DNA of 64,000 bases. Source: Desulfobacteraceae bacterium (GTDB lineage: Bacteria > Desulfobacterota > Desulfobacteria > Desulfobacterales > Desulfosarcinaceae). Location of the stretch: contig JAMOUQ010000054.1 of the NCBI GenBank assembly GCA_027068085.1, positions 1 through 64,000 of the forward strand. The letters are read 5' to 3'. Positions within the stretch are counted from its first letter, which is position 1. Each line of letters opens with the position of its first letter. Both the position numbers and the translations under genes were made by a program. Below the pieces are notes generated by a model. The model saw only the letters and a program-made list of their open reading frames with translations. It did not search any database and was not told the DNA's origin. Below are positions 37,390-46,623 of this stretch, piece after piece.

Positions 37390-38934
37390 ATGCCACGGCC
37401 AAGACCGGTTATGCTGATGATCCTGGATGGATGGGGCCTGGGGCCTGAAACCGACACCAACGCCGTTTTCATGGCTCAAACCCCGAACCTGGACCGCCTG
37501 ACAAGGCAGTACCCCACCACGCGGTTGCTGACATCGGGCCGGGCCGTGGGCCTGCCTGACGGCATCATGGGCAACTCCGAAGTGGGCCACCTCAACCTGG
37601 GCGCCGGACGGGTGGTGTACCAGGATCTGCTGCGTATCGACATGGCCATAGAAGACGGCAGTTTTTTCGAAAACCCGGTCCTGCTGGAGCTGGTATCGAA
37701 ACTGGTTGCGAGCGGCGGACGCCTCCACCTCATGGGGCTGGTCTCCGACGGAGGAGTTCACAGCCAGTTCAACCATCTGCTTGCTTTGCTGGAACTTGCC
37801 CGGCGCAACGGTCTCAAACAGGTCTACATCCATGCCATCCTGGACGGCCGGGATACTCCGCCCACCAACGGCGCCGGTTACCTGGAAAAACTGGCCGCCA
37901 AAGCGGCTGAAATCGGAACCGGACAGATTGCCACCGTTTGCGGCCGCTTCTGGGCCATGGACCGTGATACGCGCTGGGACCGCATCCAGCGGGCCTACGA
38001 CCTCTATACTCTGGGCCAGGGACAACTGGTGGCCGATCCGGTGAGCGCCGTCCGCCAGGCTTATAAAAATGACGAAACCGATGAATTCATCCAGCCCATG
38101 GCTGTCAGCGGGCCTGATGGCAAACCCCTGGCAGTGGTGGAAGACGGCGACGGTATAATCTTTTTCAATTTCCGGGCCGACCGGGCCAGGGAGATCACCC
38201 GCGCTTTTACCGCCGACGATTTCGAGCACTTCCGGCGCAAGCGCAGACCGAAGCTGGCCGGTTTCGTCTGCATGACAATCTACGATGAGCAGTTCAACCT
38301 GCCGGTCGCCTTTCCGCCCGAGCACCTGGAAGACATTCTGGGGGAGGTGGTCAGCCGCCGGGGGCTGCGCCAGTTGCGGATTGCCGAAACCGAAAAATAC
38401 GCCCATGTCACCTACTTTTTCAACGGAGGCGAAGAAACACCCTTCGAGGGTGAAGATCGCTGCCTCATACCTTCTCCGCGACAGGTGGCGACCTACGACC
38501 AGAAGCCCGAAATGAGCGCCCGCCAGGTTACAGACGAAGTTCTGCAAAGGATTGCAAGTAACGTTTACGACCTGATAGTCTTGAACTTTGCCAACATGGA
38601 CATGGTGGGCCACACCGGCATTTTCGAGGCCGCCGTCAAGGCCTGTGAAACGGTCGACCAGTGCGTGGGCCGCATCGTACCGAAGGTTCTTGAAAAAGAC
38701 GGTGTGCTGCTGATCACCGCCGATCACGGCAACGCCGAAACCATGGTGGGTCCTGACGGCCGGCCCCACACGGCCCACACCACCAACCCGGTCCGTCTGA
38801 TCCTGATGGATGAGTCACGGAAAAACACGGCCCTGCGGCAAGGCGTGCTGGGAGACGTGGCCCCTACCATCTGCCGTCTGATGGAACTTGACCAGCCGGA
38901 AAAAATGACAGGCGGCTGCCTCTTTTCCTCCTGA
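37390..38934 (+). CDS. gpmI: Phosphoglycerate mutase, 2,3-BPG-independent
   Basis: 514 residues, the usual length. [14 protein letters not shown] holds the first metal ligands, [17 protein letters not shown] the phosphorylated Ser, and ADHGNAETM the late metal site. [10 protein letters not shown] and [11 protein letters not shown] are typical. By family it is a Mn-dependent glycolytic/gluconeogenic enzyme. CAGGAG lies upstream. It begins 21 bases after rsfS and is probably co-transcribed. Confidence 0.98.
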   Translation: MPRPRPVMLMILDGWGLGPETDTNAVFMAQTPNLDRLTRQYPTTRLLTSGRAVGLPDGIMGNSEVGHLNLGAGRVVYQDLLRIDMAIEDGSFFENPVLLELVSKLVASGGRLHLMGLVSDGGVHSQFNHLLALLELARRNGLKQVYIHAILDGRDTPPTNGAGYLEKLAAKAAEIGTGQIATVCGRFWAMDRDTRWDRIQRAYDLYTLGQGQLVADPVSAVRQAYKNDETDEFIQPMAVSGPDGKPLAVVEDGDGIIFFNFRADRAREITRAFTADDFEHFRRKRRPKLAGFVCMTIYDEQFNLPVAFPPEHLEDILGEVVSRRGLRQLRIAETEKYAHVTYFFNGGEETPFEGEDRCLIPSPRQVATYDQKPEMSARQVTDEVLQRIASNVYDLIVLNFANMDMVGHTGIFEAAVKACETVDQCVGRIVPKVLEKDGVLLITADHGNAETMVGPDGRPHTAHTTNPVRLILMDESRKNTALRQGVLGDVAPTICRLMELDQPEKMTGGCLFSS

Positions 38935-38946
38935 CAGGCCGTGCCC

Positions 38947-39810
38947 ATGAGACAAGACAGCTCCGGCTTGCTCCAGATCCACACGGCGGTTCTGCTCTTC
39001 GGCCTGGCAGGCGTGCTGGGAAAACTCGTTCACCAGCCGCCCCTGGTGATAGTCCTGGCCCGGACCTGGATCGCCTTTTTCTGCCTTGGCCTGCTGCTTG
39101 CGGCCACCAAAAAACTTACCGCCCTGCGAACAGACGGCAACTTCGCCCTCCAGGCCCTGGCAGGACTCCTGCTGGCCCTGCACTGGTGGACGTTTTTCAA
39201 GGCCATCCAGGTATCCACCGTGGCGATAGGTCTTCTGGCCTACTGCTCGTTTCCCGTTTTCACCACTTTCCTGGAGCCTCTTTTTTTCAGGGAGCGTTTC
39301 CGGCTGCGCGACCTGATTGCCGCTGCCGGCGTAAGCCTGGGGCTGTTGATAATCGTCTGGCCCTGCAAATGGGGTGACCGGGCCGTGGCGGGCATGCTAT
39401 GGGGGGTTGTTTCCGGGTTTTTGTTTGCCCTGCTCTCGCTGCTGAACCGCGGGCTGGTGGCGCGGGATTCGGCCCTCCAGGTAGCAATGTTGCAGAACGG
39501 AGTTGCCGGCCTGGTTTTTACGCTTCCTGCCCTCATGGGGCCGCCGCTTTCGTTTTCCGCCGTGGACATTGCCGGGCTGATACTGCTGGGCGTGGCCTGT
39601 ACCGCCCTGGCCCACGCCCTGTTCATAGCCGGCCTCAAAACCATCCGGGTTCAGCTGGCAGGGGTAATTGCGGCCCTGGAGCCTGTTTACGGGACAGTCC
39701 TGGCACTTTTGCTGGCCGGAGAGGTGCCCGGCCGCTGGACGGTCGCCGGAGGGGTACTGATCGTGGGCACCACCATGGCGGCCATGTACTGGAGGGCCGG
39801 CAAAGTCTGA
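38947..39810 (+). CDS. EamA/DMT-family transporter
   Basis: About 287 residues with ten membrane helices in two EamA repeats. LFGLAGVLGKLV and ALHWWTFFKAIQVSTVAIG lie in the first repeat, and LAGVIAALEPVYGTVLALLL in the second. By family it is a drug/metabolite exporter or permease in the inner membrane. Its substrate cannot be read. It starts close behind gpmI and is likely co-transcribed. An in-frame GTG six bases upstream is an alternative start. Confidence 0.88.
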   Translation: MRQDSSGLLQIHTAVLLFGLAGVLGKLVHQPPLVIVLARTWIAFFCLGLLLAATKKLTALRTDGNFALQALAGLLLALHWWTFFKAIQVSTVAIGLLAYCSFPVFTTFLEPLFFRERFRLRDLIAAAGVSLGLLIIVWPCKWGDRAVAGMLWGVVSGFLFALLSLLNRGLVARDSALQVAMLQNGVAGLVFTLPALMGPPLSFSAVDIAGLILLGVACTALAHALFIAGLKTIRVQLAGVIAALEPVYGTVLALLLAGEVPGRWTVAGGVLIVGTTMAAMYWRAGKV

Positions 39811-39845
39811 AATCCGCCGGCCAGTGATCATGAAAGGATCATACC

Positions 39846-40400
39846 ATGTCCAAGAAGATCGAAACCCTGGTAGATTTTGTAAGCGGCCGCCGTGTTCCCA
39901 ACACAGGCGCCGAGGAAAACCGCCAGCAGGTCGAACGCTACCTGGTCGACAGCAAGGGCTACTCCAAAGACGACATACTGGTCGATGAGCCCATCAGCTT
40001 TACGGTGGAGGGGCAAGCCTACGCCTCCTGTATCGACCTGGTCGTCAAAGCGGCCGGCAGGCGCTTCATGGCCATCAAGTGCGCCGCGGGCTCGCTGGGA
40101 TCGAGAGAAAGGGAGGCCATTGCCGCCGCCCGGCTGGCAGACAAAACCCCCCTGCTCCTGGCCGTGGTTTCCGACGGACGCCAGGCAACGGTTATGGAGA
40201 CGGTTTCGGGCCGCAGGCTGGGAAACAAACTGGATGACATTCCTTCCCGCCGGGAGGCTGTCCGAATGACAGAGACAGGCAAGTGGCCCCGTCCGCTGAA
40301 TGAACGCCAGCTCAGAAAGGAAAGGCTGATCTTCCGCAGTTACGACAGCATGAATGTCAACGTGGCCCGGCGCATGGAGGCGGACCGGCCGGACGCCTGA
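39846..40400 (+). CDS. HSDR_N-like (PD-(D/E)xK-fold) standalone protein
   Basis: 184 residues. The N-terminal part resembles the type I restriction enzyme R-subunit N-terminal (HSDR_N_2) domain: NRQQVERYLVDSKGYSKDDI, then SCIDLVVKAAGRRFMAIKCA. The Asp is present, but the Glu of the usual ExK motif is Ala (AIK), so nuclease activity is doubtful. No hsdM/hsdS or helicase lies nearby, so it is not a restriction system. Such standalone proteins are common in Desulfobacterota. Function unknown. Confidence 0.68.
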   Translation: MSKKIETLVDFVSGRRVPNTGAEENRQQVERYLVDSKGYSKDDILVDEPISFTVEGQAYASCIDLVVKAAGRRFMAIKCAAGSLGSREREAIAAARLADKTPLLLAVVSDGRQATVMETVSGRRLGNKLDDIPSRREAVRMTETGKWPRPLNERQLRKERLIFRSYDSMNVNVARRMEADRPDA

Positions 40401-40534
40401 TCCCGGTCCGCGGACTTATACCGGGGCCTGCTTCAGCAGATCAAGGCCTGTGGTTGCAAAGCCCCGGGACGAATCCATCGGCTCCGGCCGTTTCCGCCGG
40501 CTCATGGCGGCTGAACCGCAAAAAGCCGGACCGA

Positions 40535-41212
40535 TTAAAGCCCGGCCACTTCCCGGTTGCAATGTTTGCAGATCTTGGCGCGTTTCTTGATGACCTCGGC
40601 ACAAAACGGGCATTCCCTGGTAAAGTTGCGCTCGTGAATCTTGGCGATGGCCTCTTCTATGTTCTTGTGCAGCACCTGGTTGCCGACCTTCATGCTGCGC
40701 AACGGTTCAATGGCCTCCAGCTCGCCCATGTCGCCTATCATCTCGGCGGCCTTCACCCTGACCCGCATGGGCTCGGTGGCATCCATCAACAGGCGCATGA
40801 CCGTCACCCCGTCCTTGCTGACCCAGCACTCGGCCAGGATGGAAAAGCCTTTTTTTATGTTTTCCTTCAAGGCTTCCTGGGCGGCCAGCTCTTGGTCATC
40901 TATAAGCTGCCCCTTGCCGCCCATGGAACTGAACACCGGCATGAAGCCGAAATCCTGGGTGCCGGGATAATTGTAACAGCGCATCGAGGCGTGCTGGGCG
41001 TAATTTTCCTCCAGCTCGTCCCAGCCGTTGACGAAAACCGGACACTGGTCATTGACACACAAAAAAAGATACGGAGCGCCCCAGCCCAGACCATCTGAAA
41101 AATTGATGGGCGGAACTTCCCAGATCTGCATCTGGGCTCCGCAATGGGGGCAGGTCGGACGCTTCATGCTGAGAACTTTTTCCAGAACTTCTTCTCGGGT
41201 TTCAAAAGCCAT
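40535..41212 (-). CDS. Double zinc-ribbon protein with HEAT-like middle
   Basis: 225 residues. The N-terminal zinc ribbon is CPHCGAQM with CVNDQC. The middle helices (PMRVRVKAAEMIGDMGELEA) look like one or two HEAT repeats. The C-terminal ribbon is CPFCAEVIKKRAKICKHC. No catalytic motif was recognised. It is monocistronic with its own promoter. The domain mix suggests a protein or nucleic-acid binding adaptor, but this is inference. Confidence 0.7.
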   Translation of the reverse strand: MAFETREEVLEKVLSMKRPTCPHCGAQMQIWEVPPINFSDGLGWGAPYLFLCVNDQCPVFVNGWDELEENYAQHASMRCYNYPGTQDFGFMPVFSSMGGKGQLIDDQELAAQEALKENIKKGFSILAECWVSKDGVTVMRLLMDATEPMRVRVKAAEMIGDMGELEAIEPLRSMKVGNQVLHKNIEEAIAKIHERNFTRECPFCAEVIKKRAKICKHCNREVAGL

Positions 41213-41575
41213 TTTAAATCTCCACGGTATATTTTATATTGGCAATCGGCCAATTCGACAATCACGGACCACGGAACCCAACATATGCACAACCGGCTGC
41301 GGTTTCAAGAATCTTTTGTCGATTTCCGGTCATTTGTAAGCCGGCAGCGACATCCGTGGCTCCGGCCCGCGGCCGACAGTATTTCCATGGTTTCCGCAAT
41401 TGGTGCTTTCCCATGACAGGCGGCCGGCAACCTGGCTTTTTGCAAGGATATTTTTTATAATGAACATTTCCGGGGTCAAGCAAGACAGCGTTGCGACAAA
41501 CAATACCCGTTCCGGATGACGTCAACCGCGGCCCGGTACCGGTGCAGGCCCCGGGCTGCACAGCAGGAGGCAAGC
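41213..41575. other. Divergent intergenic region, 363 bp
   Basis: It holds the minus-strand promoter of the zinc-ribbon gene (41233-41261) and an AT-rich patch with TATAAT at 41456-41461 that may start the plus-strand lipoprotein operon. No gene was recognised. Confidence 0.5.
41233..41261 (-). promoter_or_regulatory. Sigma-70 promoter of zinc-ribbon gene
   Basis: On the minus strand: TTGTCG, a 17-base spacer and TATAAA, about 21 bases before the start codon. Confidence 0.5.
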
Positions 41576-42190
41576 ATGAAACTGAAAGTCTGGATCAGAT
41601 TCATCTGTACAGGTCTGCTGATCGGGGCACTGGCCGGATGCGCCGGCGGTCCCAGGGTCGAGCGCCGCGCAGTTGATGAAACCATCGATTTGAGCGGCAG
41701 GTGGAATGATACCGACTCCAGGCTGGTTGCCGAGGAAATGATAAAAGACTGCCTTTCCCGGCCATGGGTGGAACGTTTCATGGCAACCCATGGCCAAAAA
41801 ATCCCGGCTGTCATCGTTGGCCGGGTAAAGAACAAAACCAGCGAACATATCAACGTCGAAACTTTCGTCAAAAATCTTGAAAGGGCCCTGATCAATTCGG
41901 GCCGCGTCATGTTCGTGGCTTCCGGCCGGGAAAGAGGGCAGATCCGTGAAGAACGGGTTGACATGGCCGGCAATGCCACCCAGGCCACGGTGAAGAGCCC
42001 GGGCGAGGAATACGGCGCCGATTTCATGCTGATCGGAACAATCAATTCCATCCGGGATGAAATCAAGGGCAAAGCCGTGATGTTCTACCAGGTCGACCTG
42101 GAGCTGGTATCCCTTGAAAACAACGTCAAGGCCTGGATCGGAGAAAAGCAGATCAAAAAATTCATCAAACGTCCCAGAGCGAGCTGGTAG
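41576..42190 (+). CDS. LpoB-like lipoprotein (penicillin-binding protein activator family)
   Basis: 204 residues from the ATG at 41576, with AGGAGG six bases upstream. A lipoprotein signal ends in LIGALAGC. The mature part (IPAVIVGRVKNKTSEHINVE, MFVASGRERGQIREER, GADFMLIGTINSIRDE) matches the LpoB/COG3417 fold. In E. coli LpoB activates PBP1B from the outer membrane; whether it does so here is unproven. It leads a three-gene lipoprotein cluster. Confidence 0.85.
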   Translation: MKLKVWIRFICTGLLIGALAGCAGGPRVERRAVDETIDLSGRWNDTDSRLVAEEMIKDCLSRPWVERFMATHGQKIPAVIVGRVKNKTSEHINVETFVKNLERALINSGRVMFVASGRERGQIREERVDMAGNATQATVKSPGEEYGADFMLIGTINSIRDEIKGKAVMFYQVDLELVSLENNVKAWIGEKQIKKFIKRPRASW

Positions 42191-42255
42191 GCGGTTTGTC
42201 CGGGCCGCCCCTTTGCCGGGCACAGACAGGCAGCCAGCAGGAACAACTTTTGACC

Positions 42256-43662
42256 ATGCAGCACCAAGCAAGCCTGTTTCGCAGGGTTTGCCGGCATCAC
42301 TGCCAGGGCCGCAAGCGCCGGCATGTTTTCTTACGGGCCATCTTCCTGGCAGGCCTGGCGGTGGCAGTTACCGGCTGCGGTCCCGGCCTTCAGTTCCACG
42401 CCCAGGTCGACCGGTTGATAGACAGGCAGGAATACGGCGCCGCCCTGAAGCTGTTCGACAGCCACAGGAATGCTTACGGCGGCCGGGAAAAAGTCCTTTA
42501 TTTTCTGGACAGGGGAGCCGTGGCCCACTATGCCGGCAGGTGGGAGGAAAGCATCGGCCTGCTGTCCAAAGCCGACATGCTGCTGGAAAAAGCCTATACC
42601 CGCTCTGTCAGCCGGGAAGCCGCATCTTTCCTGATAAACGACAATATGCGGGATTATCCGGGTGAAGATTTTGAATCGGCCATGGTCAATCTTTTCCAGG
42701 CCCTGAACTATGCGGCCCTGGGTATGTGGGATGATGCCCTGGTGGAAGCCCGCAGGGTGGACATCAAGCTCAACATCTTCAACGATCAGTATCCCGAACG
42801 GGCGCGTAACGTGTATCGGGAAGATGCCTTCATCCGTTTCCTGATGGGCCTGCTCTATGAAAGCCGGGGGGAAGTCAACGATGCTTTCATTGAATACAAA
42901 AAAGCACTGGAGATCTACCGTAACCAGTACCGGCCTGCCTACGGAGTCTCATCTCCGCCGGCTCTGGCCCGTAAGGCGTTGCGGGCCGCCCGCCAGCTCG
43001 GATTCGAGGATGAGCTGCGCCATCTGATCGGCCAGTATCCGGAACTCGAAGCGGACGCCGGGCCGCCGGACGACCGGCCGGCCGAAGTTGTCATGGTGCA
43101 TTACAATGGCCCCGGAGCCGAAAAGCAGGAGGCCTCGTTCTGGGTTACCATGCCCGACGGTTTCGTGCTCAAGCTGGCCTATCCTGAATTCGTTGACCGG
43201 CCCTTTTCCATCGCAGGCAGCCGCCTGGTTCTCACCCGGGACGACAAGACACATATATGCGCCACCACCGAGGCTGAAAACATAGCCGCAATAGCCAGGC
43301 TCAACCTCAGAAACCGCATCGCCCGCATAAAGGCCAAGGCCGTTGCGAGGCTCACGGCCAAATACCTGGCTGCCCTGGCGGTAAGAAGGCAGGTTGAGAA
43401 GCGATATGACCAAAACTGGGGGCTTCTGGTCCATATCATTGCCCAGGGCGCCATGTTGGCCACTGAAAACGCGGATATCAGGCACTGGCGGATGCTGCCC
43501 GCCAGTATCCGGATCGGTCTCAGCACGCTGGAGCCGGGAACATGGCAGGGAATGATGGAATTTTTCGACGCCGGTGGTAAAATGGTGGAACAAAGGCAGG
43601 TAAAACCTTTTACAGTCACGCCCGGCCGGAAATTCTTCATTATCGTAAGGACTGTGCGCTGA
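42256..43662 (+). CDS. COG3014-like lipoprotein with TPR-type repeats
   Basis: About 468 residues from the ATG at 42256; the start is uncertain. A basic N-terminus leads to a lipobox-like AVAVTGC. TPR-like helices follow, including YGAALKLFDSHRN and GEVNDAFIEYKKALEIY. A beta-rich C-terminal half ends with TVTPGRKFFIIVRTVR. Proteins of this kind occur beside LpoB-like and LPP20 lipoproteins in several proteobacteria. No enzymatic motif was seen. Likely an envelope protein. Confidence 0.75.
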   Translation: MQHQASLFRRVCRHHCQGRKRRHVFLRAIFLAGLAVAVTGCGPGLQFHAQVDRLIDRQEYGAALKLFDSHRNAYGGREKVLYFLDRGAVAHYAGRWEESIGLLSKADMLLEKAYTRSVSREAASFLINDNMRDYPGEDFESAMVNLFQALNYAALGMWDDALVEARRVDIKLNIFNDQYPERARNVYREDAFIRFLMGLLYESRGEVNDAFIEYKKALEIYRNQYRPAYGVSSPPALARKALRAARQLGFEDELRHLIGQYPELEADAGPPDDRPAEVVMVHYNGPGAEKQEASFWVTMPDGFVLKLAYPEFVDRPFSIAGSRLVLTRDDKTHICATTEAENIAAIARLNLRNRIARIKAKAVARLTAKYLAALAVRRQVEKRYDQNWGLLVHIIAQGAMLATENADIRHWRMLPASIRIGLSTLEPGTWQGMMEFFDAGGKMVEQRQVKPFTVTPGRKFFIIVRTVR

Positions 43663-43699
43663 ATCCGGGTAACACGGACTAGAGAAAGGCACCCTTTCC

Positions 43700-44908
43700 A
43701 TGGTGGTTTTTCAAAAAACAGCCAATCCCGCCGGACAGGGAAACCCGCCGGCTTTTGCAAAACTATCGGCTCTGCTGCCGGGCTTCTTGTTCATGGTGCT
43801 TGTCCTGACATGCTGTGCCTCCGGACAGGCGGACAAACACCGGACAGACATGCAGGCGGTAAGGCAACATGCCGACAAAGCCATGGATGAACTGGACCGG
43901 AATACCGCCGCCGGCCCGGCAAGCACGGGACAACCTTCCGGCCCGCACCAGCCCGAAGGCGCGAGCCTCCGGCTCGATGACTTTCCGGTTTCCAGGTATC
44001 TGGCCGCCATCGGCAGCGGCCCTGACCGCCGGCAGGCGGCAGCCGACGCAAGGGTGGAAATTGCCAAGATCTTCAAAAGCGATATCCGCTCTTCATCGTC
44101 ATTTTACGAGGATTACAGCTCGGATTCGGCAAGTGCCGGCCGGCCCCGCCAGCAACAGCATATTTCATCCGCCACCAAGATTTCCACCGAAGCCGTGATA
44201 TCCGGTATCCGGATCGTCCGGGTGGCCCGCCACGGAAAAGAATTTCTGGCCCTGGCGGTCCTGGACAGGGAAAAGACCTGGGCCAAGCTGCAAAAGCAAA
44301 TCGGCCGCCATGACCGGCTGCTTGCCGAAAGCATGAACCAATACCGTCGTCAGAGCGACGGCCTGCTGAAAGTCAAAATCCTCAAAAACGCCCTCCGGCA
44401 ATACGAGCTTCGCCAAAATATAGAAAACCAGATGCTGGTCCTTGAACCGGGCCGGCCGGTTGCTCCCAGTCCGGTCTCGCGCCAGAGCATCGAAACCGAG
44501 CTGGCCAGGCTGCTGCTGCATGATCTCCGGCTGGCAGTATCGGTTACCGGTGACGGGGCCGGGCAAGTCCGCCGCTTCCTGACGGAAGCCCTGACCGGAC
44601 ACGGCCTTACTGTCGTCAGCCGGGCCGGCGAAGCCCAGATCCTGGTCAAAGGCCGGATATCGCTCACACCCTCCCGGGAATCTGCCGCAAACGCCAAATG
44701 GCGCTGGATTGACTGGACCGCCAGCTTCTGCCTGGTGGATCAAAAAACAGGCTCTGTGCTGGCAAGCCGCAGCGATTCAGGACGCAAGGGACATCTTTCC
44801 TTTTCCCGGGCGCGCAGCCAGGCGCTTTATGATATCAACAACCGGATAATTCCCCGGGTCGTGGAAGATATGACCCGTCACTTGTTCAGGCTGGCCGGGC
44901 AACCCTGA
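43700..44908 (+). CDS. LPP20-family lipoprotein
   Basis: 402 residues. A lipoprotein-like signal ends FMVLVLTCCASG. The LPP20 domain starts near residue 95: SRYLAAIGSGPDRRQAAADARVEI in two parts, then LAVLDREKTWAKL. A second half with ARLLLHDLRLAVSVTG and AQILVKGRISLTPS resembles a surface-assembly module. It completes the LpoB/COG3014/LPP20 cluster. Function in the envelope is inferred. Confidence 0.72.
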   Translation: MVVFQKTANPAGQGNPPAFAKLSALLPGFLFMVLVLTCCASGQADKHRTDMQAVRQHADKAMDELDRNTAAGPASTGQPSGPHQPEGASLRLDDFPVSRYLAAIGSGPDRRQAAADARVEIAKIFKSDIRSSSSFYEDYSSDSASAGRPRQQQHISSATKISTEAVISGIRIVRVARHGKEFLALAVLDREKTWAKLQKQIGRHDRLLAESMNQYRRQSDGLLKVKILKNALRQYELRQNIENQMLVLEPGRPVAPSPVSRQSIETELARLLLHDLRLAVSVTGDGAGQVRRFLTEALTGHGLTVVSRAGEAQILVKGRISLTPSRESAANAKWRWIDWTASFCLVDQKTGSVLASRSDSGRKGHLSFSRARSQALYDINNRIIPRVVEDMTRHLFRLAGQP

Positions 44909-44978
44909 CCGGCTTCTGTAACGTTCAAGCCGATGCCGGCTCTGCAACGGGTAAGAAAAAGCAAAGGAGGAATTCATC

Positions 44979-45182
44979 ATGACCGTCGACAGATTGGTAC
45001 TGGGCTTTGCAGGAGCAATGATCCTGATTTCCCTGTTGTTGGCACAGGTTCACAGCGGTTACTGGCTGTGGTTCACGGCTTTTGTGGGGGCCAACCTGCT
45101 CCAGTCCGCCTTCACCGGGTTCTGCCCGCTGGCCATTATTTTACGCAAAATCGGGGTAAAGCCCGGGCCGGCCTTCAAATAG
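44979..45182 (+). CDS. Small DUF2892-like inner-membrane protein
   Basis: 67 residues. Two membrane helices span most of it: LGFAGAMILISLLLAQV and LWFTAFVGANLLQSAFTG, followed by FCPLAIILRKIGVK, the usual DUF2892 ending. AAAGGAGG lies upstream. This family is often beside rhodanese or sulfur genes, but here it is next to recX. Confidence 0.85.
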   Translation: MTVDRLVLGFAGAMILISLLLAQVHSGYWLWFTAFVGANLLQSAFTGFCPLAIILRKIGVKPGPAFK

Positions 45183-45205
45183 GCCCATAAACGGAATCAG
45201 AAGGG

Positions 45206-45727
45206 ATGCCCATGTCTTGTTTCCGGGGTGAAGCCGGCGACTCCGGCGATCACCAAAAGGCCCTTCGATATGCAATCGGACGGCTGGCCTGCCGCGACCA
45301 TGGATCTGCGGAACTGGCCGCCAAGCTGAAACGCAAGGGTTTTTCCGGCCGGGCCGTGGAGCGTGCGATCGCAACCTGCCTGCGCCTGGGCTACCTGGAC
45401 GACCGCAAATTTGCCGCCGGCATTACGGCCATCCAGGCCCGCAAGGGTTTCGGGCCGGCTAAAGTACGGGCTTTGCTGCGGGCAAAAGGACTGGACCGGG
45501 AAACGATCGACCAGGCCCTGGATCAATGCTTCGGGCCCGAAATCCAACTGGCAGCGGCTCTTACGGCCGCAAGAAAAAAACTGCGCAGCTCAAAGGTAAA
45601 ATCTCAAACAGATCCCCGCCCCATGCTCTGGCGCCATCTTCAGGGACGGGGATTTCCCGGGGCAATAATCTCCGAACTGCTGGCCAGCAAAAAATTCGGA
45701 GACCTTTTAACGCATAACAAGGGATAA
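45206..45727 (+). CDS. recX: RecX-like regulatory protein
   Basis: 173 residues. Tandem three-helix repeats: ALRYAIGRLACRDHGSAELAAKL and GYLDDRKFAAG, then KGFGPAKVRALLRAKGL. By family it binds RecA filaments and limits RecA activity. recA is not in the window. Start 45206 or 45212. Confidence 0.82.
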   Translation: MPMSCFRGEAGDSGDHQKALRYAIGRLACRDHGSAELAAKLKRKGFSGRAVERAIATCLRLGYLDDRKFAAGITAIQARKGFGPAKVRALLRAKGLDRETIDQALDQCFGPEIQLAAALTAARKKLRSSKVKSQTDPRPMLWRHLQGRGFPGAIISELLASKKFGDLLTHNKG

Positions 45728-45733
45728 GGGCAG

Positions 45734-46057
45734 ATGGTTTTTCACAACATCGAAGAACTGGATTTCAAGTCACCGGCCGCCGGCATCAAGATGCGTCTTA
45801 TGCACGGGCAACAGATGAGCATGATTTTTTTTACTCTCGATCAGGATGCACCCATACCGGAGCACAGTCACCCTCACGAACAGATGGGTACGGTAATCTC
45901 AGGCTCCATCAGGCTGACCATAGGCGGCCGCACCCGTGTAATTCATCCCGGCCAGGCTTACCACGTTCCGCCCAACGTAAACCATGGCGGGGTCAGTCTG
46001 GAAGCCGGCACCAGGGTCATAGAGGCTTTCAGCCCCTGCCGGGACGATCTGAAATAG
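45734..46057 (+). CDS. Single-domain cupin protein
   Basis: 107 residues. Cupin motif 1 is PIPEHSHPHEQMGTVISG (His-His-Glu ligands), and motif 2 includes HVPPNVNHGG. By fold a small metal-binding barrel; substrate unknown. It starts six bases after recX. Confidence 0.88.
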   Translation: MVFHNIEELDFKSPAAGIKMRLMHGQQMSMIFFTLDQDAPIPEHSHPHEQMGTVISGSIRLTIGGRTRVIHPGQAYHVPPNVNHGGVSLEAGTRVIEAFSPCRDDLK

Positions 46058-46104
46058 CGAAATGGAACCGGCAAAGGGGCGACCCGACGCTCATTCCAAA
46101 CAAC

Positions 46105-46142
46105 AAAAAGGCACAACCAGAATAATGATCTCCGATTGTGCC
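46105..46142 (-). terminator. Rho-independent terminator of HU gene
   Basis: On the minus strand GGCACAA pairs with TTGTGCC and is followed by TTTTT. It lies 26 bases beyond the HU stop and also faces the cupin gene. Confidence 0.75.
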
Positions 46143-46167
46143 CCTGCCGAGTAAGCTGAAAACCGGA

Positions 46168-46440
46168 TCAGATGGATTCCTTGAGCTTTTTGCCGGGTTT
46201 GAACTTGACCACGTTGGTGGCTTTGATCTTGATTATTTCCCCGGTCTGAGGATTTCTTCCTTTGCGGGCCTTGCGCCTGGTTTTCTGGAACGTCCCGAAA
46301 CCAACCAGGGTAACCTTGCCGTCTTTTTTCTTCAGCGCCTTGGTTACACTGGACAGAAAAGATTCCAGAGCTGCCGCGGCTGCCGCCTTGGTGATGCCGG
46401 CATCTTTTGCCATTTGTTCCACTATTTCTGCCTTAGTCAT
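46168..46440 (-). CDS. hup: HU-family DNA-binding protein
   Basis: 90 residues. MTKAEIVEQMAKDAGITKAA opens the dimer helices, and GFGTFQKTRRKARKGRNPQTG the DNA-binding beta arm. AAGGAGGAG precedes the ATG. By family a dimeric nucleoid protein. It is monocistronic with its own promoter and terminator. Confidence 0.97.
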   Translation of the reverse strand: MTKAEIVEQMAKDAGITKAAAAAALESFLSSVTKALKKKDGKVTLVGFGTFQKTRRKARKGRNPQTGEIIKIKATNVVKFKPGKKLKESI

Positions 46441-46494
46441 CTAAATCTCCTCCTTTTAGCAGTCAATTGTCCGCAAAGCTTTACCAGGCAAGGC

Positions 46495-46521
46495 TTTATA
46501 GGTTTGCCCTGCGTTTGTCAA
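46495..46521 (-). promoter_or_regulatory. Sigma-70 promoter of HU gene
   Basis: On the minus strand: TTGACA, a 15-base spacer and TATAAA. The spacing is slightly short. Confidence 0.5.
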
Positions 46522-46623
46522 CACAATAAATGCCCGTCCCGCAGGGGCCGACACCGAAAGCAGCCCTCCCGGAAGAGGACGGGAACCGGCAATATTTCCC
46601 ACCTGTGCCTGTTCCGGCGACGA

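Noticed and set aside
39846-40400. Restriction-modification or defence system
   Set aside because: Only an HSDR_N-like domain with a damaged ExK motif; no methylase, specificity or helicase gene nearby.
46441-46530. Cyclic di-GMP (GEMM) riboswitch suggested by GGGCAAACC upstream of HU
   Set aside because: The remaining conserved parts (second tetraloop-receptor helix, the GACGCAAAGC-like segment) are missing, and the string sits between -35 and -10.
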